Assembly (NCBI GenBank): GCA_030145365.1
Contig: JAQYVS010000250.1
Coordinates: forward strand, 1 to 6,504
Origin: Desulfofustis sp.
GTDB taxonomy: Bacteria; Desulfobacterota; Desulfobulbia; Desulfobulbales; Desulfocapsaceae
DNA length: 6,504 nt
Reading direction: 5' to 3'
Part shown: piece by piece, positions 1 to 6,504 of the stretch
How the letters are laid out: every line of letters begins with the position of its first letter
Numbering within the stretch: the first letter of the stretch is position 1
Notes under the pieces: generated by a model
What the model was told of the DNA's origin: nothing
The model's database searches: none
What the model saw: the letters and a program-made list of their open reading frames with translations, nothing else
Made by a program: the position numbers and the translations under genes

Positions 1-414
1 CCCTGGGATATTTCCTTTGCTGTCCTTGGCGGTCAGACATACAGCCTTGATAACATTGAACACGACATTATCAGAGTAAAGTTCAAGGAACCGCGTATTC
101 ATTTTGCCGTGAATTGTGCATCGCAAAGCTGCCCCCGACTCATTTCAGAAGCATATGAAGGGGAAACGCTCGACAGGCAACTTGAACAAAGCACAACAAA
201 TTTTCTGATGGATAGCAAACACAACTACCTGGAAGGGGATACGCTCTTTGTCAGCTCAATATTCAAGTGGTACAAAGAAGATTTCAACAATGATCCTGTA
301 TCCTTTTTCCTTGTCCATTCATCACCTGCATTTCAGGAAAGACTAAAAAAATCTGATAAGGTGAAACTGAAGTATCTTGATTACGATTGGTCACTTAATG
401 GCAAAAACAAGTAA
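1..414 (+). CDS. DUF547 domain protein, C-terminal part (5' end outside window)
   Basis: The reading frame is open from base 1 to the TAA at 412-414, giving the last 137 residues; the start lies upstream of the window. The fragment matches the conserved C-terminal half of DUF547. It has a segment like the family's SL-D-IEH-I-R (fragment residues 15-25), the family hallmark HFAVNCASQSCP (34-45) with two cysteines at 39 and 44, and a closing SSIFKWYKEDF block (about 80-90). Family members are usually about 250-300 residues, often exported, and have no settled biochemical function that I know of; a papain- or transglutaminase-like role for the conserved Cys would be speculation. The final codons overlap the start of the DUF3047 gene, so the two are probably co-transcribed. 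The GTG at 109 falls inside the conserved core and is not the true start. Family assignment is confident; function is unknown. Confidence 0.88.
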   Translation, partial: PWDISFAVLGGQTYSLDNIEHDIIRVKFKEPRIHFAVNCASQSCPRLISEAYEGETLDRQLEQSTTNFLMDSKHNYLEGDTLFVSSIFKWYKEDFNNDPVSFFLVHSSPAFQERLKKSDKVKLKYLDYDWSLNGKNK

Positions 415-1117
415 CCAAAACTGGTTTGCGGTTTGTATTTTTTTATTTGCTGTATCTATGGTCTCAGCCGAGTGGTCGTATGGATCTGAAAAAATAGATA
501 TTACTCGTTTCACCGGGGAAATATCAGAATATGGCTTCCCCGCTGATTGGCAGGAATTTACTTTCCCTTCCATTTCTCAAAAAACGCACTACTCAATTGT
601 TGCGGACACTACCTATGGCCCTGTTCTGTGGGCCCGGTCTTCTGCTGGCGCAGGGGGGGTGGGAAGGCGAATATCGGAAGATCCTGGACAATATCCGATT
701 TTAACATGGTCCTGGAAGATAGACAGTATTATTAAAAATGGATCGTTGAGTAGCAAAGATGGTGATGACTTTCCCGTACGACTCCTGGTGAGTTTTTCGG
801 GTCCAATCCCCGATGTGCCCTTCAAAGAAAAGACCCTATGCTATGTATGGGCGGCACATGAACCTATCGGTACGATTGGCATCAATCCATTTCATAAAAA
901 TATTGCCACAATAGTTGCCGTCAGCGGCTCTGATAAGATCGGAAAATGGCAGGAATTCTCAAGAGATATTGTGGCGGATTATTATCAGGCTTTTTCAGAA
1001 AATCCAGGACAAATTTCTGCAATCAGTTTGATGACCGACAGCGATAATACTAAAACTCAGGTAGAGGCCTGGTATGGGCCAGTTTATTTGCAGAAAGACA
1101 ATCGGTCTGCCCCCTGA
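398..1117 (+). CDS. DUF3047 domain protein, probably exported
   Basis: I chose the ATG at 398, giving 239 residues, over the in-frame TTG at 377. It places a short polar N-terminus (MAKTSNQN) directly before a hydrophobic stretch ending in VSA, a good signal peptide with likely cleavage after Ala24. No strong ribosome binding site is visible. The start lies 17 bases inside the DUF547 gene, which suggests translational coupling. The mature protein has the DUF3047 pattern: LTWSWKID, then GDDFPVRLLVSF, a YVWA segment, a SGSDKIGKW segment followed by a RDIVADY stretch, and near the end SLMTDSDNTKTQVEAWYG, which is close to the family's typical TDTDNT...AWYG ending. The domain is a predicted all-beta periplasmic module, and I know of no established activity. 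Pairing with DUF547 suggests a joint envelope function, but this is inference. Confidence 0.87.
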   Translation: MAKTSNQNWFAVCIFLFAVSMVSAEWSYGSEKIDITRFTGEISEYGFPADWQEFTFPSISQKTHYSIVADTTYGPVLWARSSAGAGGVGRRISEDPGQYPILTWSWKIDSIIKNGSLSSKDGDDFPVRLLVSFSGPIPDVPFKEKTLCYVWAAHEPIGTIGINPFHKNIATIVAVSGSDKIGKWQEFSRDIVADYYQAFSENPGQISAISLMTDSDNTKTQVEAWYGPVYLQKDNRSAP

Positions 1118-1310
1118 AACCTGCCTTGGGTTGATCTCCGCAATTGTTTCTCTTGTGCTACCCCCAAGATCTCGTGAAAATCATCAATGAAACTGGTATT
1201 ATGGTGCTTCAAAGCCAGGCACACAGTCCGGGTTTCACAGCTGGATAGCCATTGAAGGTGTATATGATTGACTGGTCGCAGATGAGAAGGCATCAATACT
1301 GAATCATAGG
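1118..1310 (+). other. Intergenic gap between the DUF3047 gene and the RNase HI gene
   Basis: This is the only substantial gap in the window, about 190 bases. All three plus frames are broken by stops, and the longest ATG-led reading I traced is 22 codons (from 1187) with no ribosome binding site. There is no strong hairpin followed by a T-run, so no clear intrinsic terminator for the upstream pair. Promoter-like pieces are present (TATGAT at 1263-1268; TTGACT at 1268-1273), but neither has a well-placed partner element. A minus-strand frame stays open across the gap, but lacks a good start and resembles nothing I recognise. The gap most likely holds the promoter of the downstream four-gene operon, though I cannot place it. 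Confidence 0.5.
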
Positions 1311-2228
1311 GTGAAGACAAACGTGAGCCAATCTGACTTAACAATTTATACCGACGGGGCCTGCAGCCCCAATCCCGGACCAGGAGGATGGGGTGCGGTT
1401 ATTCTTATTGCGGGGAAAGTATGTTCGGAATTGTCCGGCTCCAGCGAAAATTCTACCAATAACAGGATGGAATTAACGGCGGCGGTAAAATCTCTGCAAT
1501 CGCTTGAGATGACGAGAAAAATCATTCTTTTTACTGATTCTCAATATGTAAAAAAAGGTATAACCGACTGGATACAGGCCTGGCAGCGAAACAACTGGCG
1601 GACCGCCGGTAAAAAAGATGTGAAAAACAGTGATCTCTGGCGCCAATTATTAGAACAGATCGAACGTCATGATATCGACTGGCGATGGGTTAAGGGGCAT
1701 GGTGCCAATAGGTGGAACAATCGAGCCGATGAACTTGCCGTTTCCGCCAGAAAAGCTGTTAGCTCAAAGTCTCGGCCACCAATTGATTCTTTATCAGCAA
1801 ACCATATCCAGCTTTTTACCGGGGTTACCTGTAAGCATGCGGCTGGAACAGGAGCCTGGTCGGTAATTCTGAATTGGCGGAATCATGTGAAATTACTTGG
1901 GCAACGGGCAACCGGTATGACAGCCAATCAGCTCTATGTATTTGCGGTAATCAATGGTTTGAAGAGTTTGAAAAAAGAAATGCCGGTTCAGGTTTACACC
2001 CATTCGGGTTATCTCTATGAAGGTGCCACCTCTTGGCTTGCTGGCTGGCAAAGAAGAAACTGGCGAACGCGAGAGGGCTCAGAAATCAGCAATAAACAGC
2101 TTTGGCAGGAGTTTTCCCGGTTACTTGATCGATACGATGTGTCGTTTTTTCTTGAGGATCGGGACAACCCCCATTGCTTCGTGCAGGAGGCTAAAGAGTT
2201 GGCCAGAGAATATGAGTTGGGGCATTGA
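1311..2228 (+). CDS. rnhA: Ribonuclease HI with a second, catalytically degenerate RNase H domain
   Basis: This predicted 305-residue cytoplasmic protein is about twice the usual RNase HI length (near 150). Domain 1 (about 10-148) is a complete RNase HI that cuts RNA in RNA:DNA hybrids. It has YTDGAC with Asp15, NRMELTA with Glu54, FTDSQYV with Asp76, KGHG with His130, and NRADELA with Asp140, matching E. coli D10, E48, D70, H124 and D134. A short linker (about 149-164) leads to domain 2 (165-305), which aligns to domain 1 at a near-constant offset of 155 residues. It keeps the W...GWQRRNWRT handle (242-253) but has Gly171, Tyr209, His231 and Lys295 in place of the four carboxylates, so it should be inactive. 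The GTG at 1311 is the earliest start after the in-frame stop at 1269-1271. GTG at 1323 is equally possible, with AGGG 11 bases upstream, and leaves both domains intact. The stop overlaps the uvrB start by one base. Confidence 0.93.
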   Translation: MKTNVSQSDLTIYTDGACSPNPGPGGWGAVILIAGKVCSELSGSSENSTNNRMELTAAVKSLQSLEMTRKIILFTDSQYVKKGITDWIQAWQRNNWRTAGKKDVKNSDLWRQLLEQIERHDIDWRWVKGHGANRWNNRADELAVSARKAVSSKSRPPIDSLSANHIQLFTGVTCKHAAGTGAWSVILNWRNHVKLLGQRATGMTANQLYVFAVINGLKSLKKEMPVQVYTHSGYLYEGATSWLAGWQRRNWRTREGSEISNKQLWQEFSRLLDRYDVSFFLEDRDNPHCFVQEAKELAREYELGH

Positions 2229-4249
2229 TGGAAAGCAGGTCTTTTCAATTGGTGAGCCCGCATTCGCCGGCCGGAGACCAGCCTGAGGCCATTTCAAAGC
2301 TTTCTGCAGGTCTTCAACAGGGTGAAGTTGATCAGATATTACTCGGAGTAACCGGTTCTGGTAAAACCTTTACCATGGCGGAAATAGTAAACCAGGTGCA
2401 GCGTCCGACCCTGGTAATCGCACCAAACAAGATACTTGCGGCCCAATTGTTTTCAGAATTTACAGAACTTTTTCCACACAACGCCGTGGAGTATTTTGTT
2501 TCCTATTACGATTATTATCAGCCCGAAGCCTACATACCTCAATCGGATACCTATATCGAAAAAGACTCATCGATAAATGACGCCATTGACAAGATGCGCC
2601 ATTCGGCAACCAGATCCCTGCTTACCCGGCGTGATGTAATCATAGTAGCTTCTGTTTCCTGCATCTACGGCCTGGGGTCTCCGGAAGAATATCTCAATAT
2701 GCACCTCTATTTGAAATGTGGGGAGGATCAGCCACCGGAAGAGGTACAGCGCCGACTTGTGTTTATGCAGTATGAGCGAAACGATTTTTCATTTCATCGC
2801 TCGACGTTCAGGGTTCGAGGTGATGTGATCGATATATTCCCCGCTCATGAAGAGGAGCGTGCGGTCCGAGTAGAATACTTTGGTGATACCATTGAAGCCA
2901 TAACCATAATTGATTCACTGAGGGGAGTGGTAATTGACAAACTTGATGAATACACCGTATTTCCCGGTTCTCATTTTGTCACTTCCAAAGACCGTATGCA
3001 GATTGCCATGCGCACGATTAAATTGGAGTTGAAGCAGCGGCTTGATAACCTGAATGATCAGAATCGACTGGTTGAAGAACAGCGGCTTGAACAAAGGACC
3101 ATGTTTGATCTGGAGATGATGCAGGAACTTGGTTATTGCAATGGTATAGAGAATTACTCCAGACATCTGACCGGTAAACCGGAAGGGATGCCGCCGCCGA
3201 ACCTGCTCGACTATTTTCCTGAAGATTATTTGCTTTTTATTGATGAAAGCCATATCGGTATTCCCCAACTCAATGGTATGTACAACGGCGATCGCTCCAG
3301 AAAACAGACACTGGTAAACTATGGTTTCAGACTTCCTTCTGCGCTTGACAACCGGCCACTTCGGTTTGAGGAATTTGAAACAAGAATTAACCAGATTATC
3401 TATGTCTCCGCCACACCGGGACCCTACGAGACTGAAAAGGCAAAAACTAATATCGTTGAACAGGTGATCCGACCAACCGGTTTGCTGGACCCGAAAATTG
3501 AAGTGCGGCCGGCCGCCACGCAAGTCGATGACCTGTTGCATGAAATAAGAATCCGAACTGAACGAAATGAAGCCGTTCTGATAACCACGCTGACCAAACG
3601 CATGGCCGAGGATTTAACCGATTATTATGAAAAGCTCGGTGTGCGGGTGCGCTATCTGCATTCAGATATTAAAACCCTTGAGCGCGTAGAACTGGTTCGA
3701 GACCTGAGAAACCGTCACTACAATGTCTTAGTGGGAATCAATCTGCTTCGAGAAGGGCTGGATATTCCTGAAGTGTCTCTGGTCGCCATACTTGATGCAG
3801 ATAAAGAGGGATTTTTACGTTCGGACCGCTCTCTGATTCAGACCTGCGGCCGAGCTGCTCGCAACGTTTTCGGCATGGTGATCATGTACGGAGATAAAAT
3901 TACCGGATCGATGCGGCGAACCATTGATGAAACTAATCGGAGACGTGCGATGCAGCAGGAATTCAATCAAACCCATGGGATTACACCAACCACGATCATC
4001 TCGCCGGTAAAAGACACGATACACCAATATCTCAAAGATGCTGGATATGAATTTAACAATCAGGACAATGCAGCCGGAAAGGTTGCGGAAGAAGAGGTGT
4101 TTTTTGGTTCAGTGTCTGAACTTGATAAAGAGATTAAAAAACTTGAAAAGCAGATGCATAAAGCGGCTTCTGAACTGGCATTTGAAGAGGCTGCAAGTTT
4201 TAGGGACCGGATAAAAGCTTTAAGGAAACTGGAGATAGAAATCGGATGA
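2228..4249 (+). CDS. uvrB: UvrABC system protein B (excision repair helicase)
   Basis: This is the damage-verifying subunit of nucleotide excision repair. It is loaded by UvrA, opens the duplex with ATP and recruits UvrC. At 673 residues it has the normal full length. Visible elements: Walker A GVTGSGKT (40-47); the beta-hairpin YYDYYQPEAY (93-102) whose tyrosines clamp DNA; the DESH Walker B box (339-342); the motif V region LLREGLDIPEVSLVAILDADK; motif VI QTCGRAAR (538-545); and a C-terminal UVR domain (about 628-673) that pairs with UvrC. A Cys occupies the usual Ile place in motif VI (QTIGRAAR in many relatives), a mild change. The ATG at 2228 is preferred over the TTG one codon earlier, because it shares one base with the upstream TGA (TGATG) and gives the standard N-terminus. 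Translation is probably coupled to the RNase HI gene. A LexA box would have to lie upstream of that gene; I did not see one. uvrA is not in the window. Confidence 0.98.
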   Translation: MESRSFQLVSPHSPAGDQPEAISKLSAGLQQGEVDQILLGVTGSGKTFTMAEIVNQVQRPTLVIAPNKILAAQLFSEFTELFPHNAVEYFVSYYDYYQPEAYIPQSDTYIEKDSSINDAIDKMRHSATRSLLTRRDVIIVASVSCIYGLGSPEEYLNMHLYLKCGEDQPPEEVQRRLVFMQYERNDFSFHRSTFRVRGDVIDIFPAHEEERAVRVEYFGDTIEAITIIDSLRGVVIDKLDEYTVFPGSHFVTSKDRMQIAMRTIKLELKQRLDNLNDQNRLVEEQRLEQRTMFDLEMMQELGYCNGIENYSRHLTGKPEGMPPPNLLDYFPEDYLLFIDESHIGIPQLNGMYNGDRSRKQTLVNYGFRLPSALDNRPLRFEEFETRINQIIYVSATPGPYETEKAKTNIVEQVIRPTGLLDPKIEVRPAATQVDDLLHEIRIRTERNEAVLITTLTKRMAEDLTDYYEKLGVRVRYLHSDIKTLERVELVRDLRNRHYNVLVGINLLREGLDIPEVSLVAILDADKEGFLRSDRSLIQTCGRAARNVFGMVIMYGDKITGSMRRTIDETNRRRAMQQEFNQTHGITPTTIISPVKDTIHQYLKDAGYEFNNQDNAAGKVAEEEVFFGSVSELDKEIKKLEKQMHKAASELAFEEAASFRDRIKALRKLEIEIG

Positions 4250-4917
4250 AACGGGGATTGCTCTATAAAGCATCTATTCAGGTAGTACCGTTTGCAGCTT
4301 CCCTGCTGTTGCGAATGTGGTTTGCAACCTGCAGGGTAAAAGAGCATGGCCTAGAGCATCTGAATTCGGTACTCGATTCGCATAAAAGTGGGGTGGCCGT
4401 TTTCTACCATTATAGTCTTGTGTATACCTTTTATCACGTTAAACACATTGAAGCTGCGGTGCTGGTAAGTGCCAGCGAAGATGGTGAATATATTGCCCGA
4501 CTGGCTCATTGCCTGAACTTTACTACAGTGCGTGGATCGAGTAATCGTCGGGGGCTGCTCGCCTTAAAAGAATTGATGGTCTACCTGGATAATGGTGTGC
4601 ATGTGGCTATGGTGGCAGACGGTTCACAGGGGCCGCCTTTAATTCTGCAGGCTGGCTCTATTTTACTGGCATCAAAAACAGGTGCGCCGATTGTACCTAT
4701 GGCATGGTCGGCCTCACGATATTTCACTTTCAAATCCTGGGACAGGACCTGCATTCCTTACCCATTCTCACGCATAGATTTTTTTTATGGCGCACCGTTT
4801 TTTGTTCCACCCGGTCTTGATCGCCAAGGTATTGAGCATCATCGACTGAAACTTGAAGATCATTTAAATAAATTATATAGCGCAGCCTGGTTGCAACACG
4901 GCAGAGAAAAACATTGA
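4246..4917 (+). CDS. DUF374-type lysophospholipid acyltransferase family protein
   Basis: This 223-residue protein matches the DUF374 branch of the LPLAT superfamily, which transfers acyl chains to lysolipid or lipid A-type acceptors at the inner membrane. The order is: an N-terminal hydrophobic segment (about 11-28) likely to bind membrane; FYHYSLVY with His55 in the catalytic-His position; SASEDGEYIAR (75-85); VRGSSNRRG (95-103); ADGSQGPP (124-131); a TGAPIVPMAW segment (145-154); and KSWDRTCIPYPFSR (163-176), the typical C-terminal signature. Most family members have WH where this has YH, and TPDGPRGP where this has VADGSQGP; these look like subfamily differences rather than damage. The ATG overlaps the uvrB TGA as ATGA, with GGAG at 4231-4234, 11 bases upstream. 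The acceptor and acyl donor cannot be read from the sequence. A role in lipid A or outer-membrane lipid assembly is inference. Confidence 0.88.
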   Translation: MKRGLLYKASIQVVPFAASLLLRMWFATCRVKEHGLEHLNSVLDSHKSGVAVFYHYSLVYTFYHVKHIEAAVLVSASEDGEYIARLAHCLNFTTVRGSSNRRGLLALKELMVYLDNGVHVAMVADGSQGPPLILQAGSILLASKTGAPIVPMAWSASRYFTFKSWDRTCIPYPFSRIDFFYGAPFFVPPGLDRQGIEHHRLKLEDHLNKLYSAAWLQHGREKH

Positions 4918-4918
4918 A

Positions 4919-6304
4919 ATGAACAGCAAAGGAATTGTCATTGGTGGTTTATCCGGGGGCTCGGGAAAAAGTGTTGTCACCGTTGGACTTGTGGCTGCAT
5001 GGGTGCAGTCTGGAAAGATCGTGGCACCTTTTAAAAAGGGTCCTGATTATATCGATGCGGGCTGGCTTCAGTGCGGAGCAGGGCGGGCCTGTTATAATCT
5101 AGATCCGTACCTCGTTTCTGAAGACCTGTTAAAAGCATCATTTTATCAACGCATTGCAGGGGCCGACCTGGCTGTAGTAGAAGGAAATCGGGGATTATTT
5201 GACGGAGTTACCTCCCGAGGTGGATATTCAACAGCAGAGTTGGCTTTAAGTCTTAATCTACCAGTGCTGTTGGTTGTTAATTGTACAAAGGTGACTCGGA
5301 CGGTTGCGGCGATTGTTCTCGGCTGTTCACAATTTGATAAACGCTTGAACCTGAGTGGCGTTATTCTCAACCAGGTAGCCACCAGCCGTCAGGAAAAAAT
5401 TATTTGCGAAGCAATAGAACACTATACCGATGTTGAGGTCATGGGGGTGGTGCCTCGTATTAAAAAGGACATTTTCCCCATGCGCCATCTTGGTATGATT
5501 CCCTACCAGGAATATGACGGTACGAATGCTGCTCTGGATCTGCTGGCTGAAATTGCCCGGACTAACATCGATCTAGATAGAGTCGAAAACAGTATGAGCC
5601 AGGTCACTGTTCCCGATGATACAGCTGCAGTCAATCTGAGCAGTGTGGGAAGAAAAAAGGATATAAGAATTGGCGTTCTGCAAGATGCGGCGTTTCAATT
5701 TTATTATCCGGAAAATCTCGCGGCTCTTGAGCGGGAGGGGGCAGAACTGGTAATGCTGAATGCGCTTGAGGATAGGCAGCTGCCCGAACTTGATGGCCTG
5801 TACATCGGCGGTGGTTTTCCCGAGACAAGTGCGGCGCGGCTCTCTGAAAATAGGGAGTTTCGCATTGCGCTAAACAATGCTGCTGAAGCAGGCTTACCCA
5901 TCTATGCTGAATGCGGTGGTTTGATTTATCTTGGTTCTGCATTAATCATCGATGATGTAACATATCCACTCGTTGGTGTATTTCCGGTCACATTTGGCAT
6001 GTCCAAAAAACCACAGGCCCATGGTTACACCCATTTTATTACTGAGCGTGAAAACCCCTTTTACCCAGTGGGCTTTCGAGCCAAAGGCCATGAATTTCGT
6101 TATTCAACGATCCTTGAATGGAAAGGTAAAACTGAGGATCTGGTCTTGAAAATGGACCGGGGGACCGGTTTTATCAACGGTTTTGACGGTATGAAATATA
6201 AAAATGTTCTCGCTCTTTATACCCACGTCCACGCTGAGGGAACACCGGATTGGGCACCGCTGTTTGTTAAAAAGTGTCGAGCCTATGAGAAGACCAGACT
6301 ATGA
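4919..6304 (+). CDS. CobB/CbiA-family a,c-diamide synthase (cobyrinate, or siroheme DsrN-like)
   Basis: This glutamine-dependent, ATP-using enzyme amidates the a and c acetate side chains of a modified tetrapyrrole. At 461 residues it has the normal family length and both domains. The N-terminal synthetase domain has a P-loop-like GGSGKS (13-18), APFKKGPDYIDAGW (36-49) and VEGNRGLFDG (87-96). A variable linker (about 220-240) precedes the class I glutamine amidotransferase domain: LYIGGGFPE (294-302), the nucleophile Cys332 in YAECGG, GHEFRYS (390-396), and the histidine box YTHVHAEG (434-441) with His436 and His438. The ATG follows the acyltransferase stop after one base. Standard CobB/CbiA has FKxGPDYIDP followed by His, and GHEFHYS; the variants here (Ala-Gly-Trp, and Arg for His) and the absence of other corrin genes leave siroheme amidase (DsrN) as a real alternative. 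The family is certain; the substrate is not. Confidence 0.93.
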   Translation: MNSKGIVIGGLSGGSGKSVVTVGLVAAWVQSGKIVAPFKKGPDYIDAGWLQCGAGRACYNLDPYLVSEDLLKASFYQRIAGADLAVVEGNRGLFDGVTSRGGYSTAELALSLNLPVLLVVNCTKVTRTVAAIVLGCSQFDKRLNLSGVILNQVATSRQEKIICEAIEHYTDVEVMGVVPRIKKDIFPMRHLGMIPYQEYDGTNAALDLLAEIARTNIDLDRVENSMSQVTVPDDTAAVNLSSVGRKKDIRIGVLQDAAFQFYYPENLAALEREGAELVMLNALEDRQLPELDGLYIGGGFPETSAARLSENREFRIALNNAAEAGLPIYAECGGLIYLGSALIIDDVTYPLVGVFPVTFGMSKKPQAHGYTHFITERENPFYPVGFRAKGHEFRYSTILEWKGKTEDLVLKMDRGTGFINGFDGMKYKNVLALYTHVHAEGTPDWAPLFVKKCRAYEKTRL

Positions 6305-6306
6305 GC

Positions 6307-6504
6307 TTAGTGCGTTGCTGATGGATCGTTCCCAAACACTTTGAGACTGATTTCCTGCTGATCATCCAGGTCGGGCACCGGTTCTTTCCAGTGTATAAAC
6401 TGTTTGAGCACCCGCATGAACGAACCTTGATCGTCTTTACATTTGTCGCAGATCGATTCGGCAGTATCCCGATACATGATTACCTTGGAAGCCGGTTCGC
6501 CATC
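6307..6504 (-). CDS. Unrecognised protein, C-terminal part (5' end outside window)
   Basis: On the minus strand the frame is open from the window edge to a TAA (plus-strand TTA at 6307-6309), giving 65 residues that begin DGEPASKVIMYRD. I do not recognise a family. The visible features are a CDKC pair (fragment Cys19 and Cys22), which could bind metal or act in redox chemistry but stands alone here; an amphipathic stretch with FMRVLKQFIHW (29-39); and an acidic tail (VPDLDDQQE). The composition is protein-like, with no low-complexity run, and no competing long plus-strand frame is obvious, so I take it as the end of a real gene. It converges on the amidase gene with only two bases between the stops, so any transcript ends must overlap. 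An internal Met at fragment position 10 would give only 56 residues. I assign no function. Confidence 0.6.
   Translation of the reverse strand, partial: DGEPASKVIMYRDTAESICDKCKDDQGSFMRVLKQFIHWKEPVPDLDDQQEISLKVFGNDPSATH

Noticed and set aside
1123..1168. CTTGGG / CCCAAG inverted repeat after the DUF3047 gene as a terminator
   Set aside because: The stem is only 6 bp with a loop of about 34 bases and no T-run after it, so it is unlikely to stop transcription.
1187..1255. 22-codon plus-strand frame from ATG at 1187
   Set aside because: It has no ribosome binding site, no recognisable product, and a length expected by chance.
1263..1300. Promoter candidates TATGAT (1263-1268) and TTGACT (1268-1273)
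   Set aside because: TATGAT has no -35-like hexamer 16-18 bases upstream. TTGACT has no good -10 at the right distance (CATCAA at 17 bases; AATACT at 21).
1084..1344. 86-codon minus-strand frame spanning the whole intergenic gap
   Set aside because: It overlaps both flanking genes, starts with TTG, has no ribosome binding site, and its His-rich product resembles no family I know. The overlap into two well-supported genes makes chance more likely.
2226..2230. TGATG junction in the RNase HI gene as a frameshift joining it to uvrB
   Set aside because: RNase HI domain 2 ends naturally and UvrB starts at its normal N-terminus and length, so this is ordinary stop-start overlap.
2915..3541. 208-codon minus-strand frame
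   Set aside because: It lies wholly antisense to the conserved helicase core of uvrB, whose identity is certain; the product has no recognisable motif.
4060..4347. 95-codon minus-strand frame across the uvrB/acyltransferase junction
   Set aside because: It is antisense to the UVR domain and the acyltransferase start; its Ser-rich product is the usual shadow of a coding strand.

Overview
The window looks like chromosomal DNA from a Gram-negative bacterium of moderate GC. It is most likely from Desulfobacterota (the former Deltaproteobacteria, possibly the Desulfobulbales side). That placement is an inference from the style of the UvrB, the DUF374-type acyltransferase, the CobB/CbiA-family amidase and the DUF547/DUF3047 pair; no marker gene here fixes it. 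I see no mobile element, tRNA, rRNA or CRISPR array.

Layout. (1) Bases 1-1117 hold two overlapping plus-strand genes: the C-terminal part of a DUF547 protein, cut by the window edge, and a DUF3047 protein with a signal peptide. (2) Bases 1118-1310 are a short gap with no convincing gene, terminator or promoter; a new transcription unit probably begins here. (3) Bases 1311-6304 are four tightly packed plus-strand genes: a double-length ribonuclease HI, uvrB, a DUF374-type lysophospholipid acyltransferase, and a CobB/CbiA-family cobyrinate or siroheme a,c-diamide synthase. Their junctions are a 1-base overlap, a 4-base ATGA overlap and a 1-base gap, which suggests one translationally coupled operon. 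(4) Bases 6307-6504 carry the end of an unrecognised minus-strand gene that converges on the amidase gene with 2 bases between the stop codons.

How the genes relate. RNase HI removes the RNA strand of RNA:DNA hybrids and UvrB drives nucleotide excision repair, so the first two operon genes serve genome maintenance. The acyltransferase (membrane or outer-membrane lipid) and the tetrapyrrole amidase have no evident functional link to repair and may simply share expression.

The most notable feature is the RNase HI protein. After a complete catalytic domain it carries a second, nearly gapless copy of the fold in which all four metal-binding carboxylates are replaced, while the Trp/Arg-rich handle implicated in hybrid binding is kept. 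It resembles an internal duplication in which one copy became a binding pseudoenzyme. A second point is that the amidase departs from the usual CobB signature and has no other corrin genes in view, so it could be the siroheme amidase (DsrN) of sulfur-metabolising bacteria.
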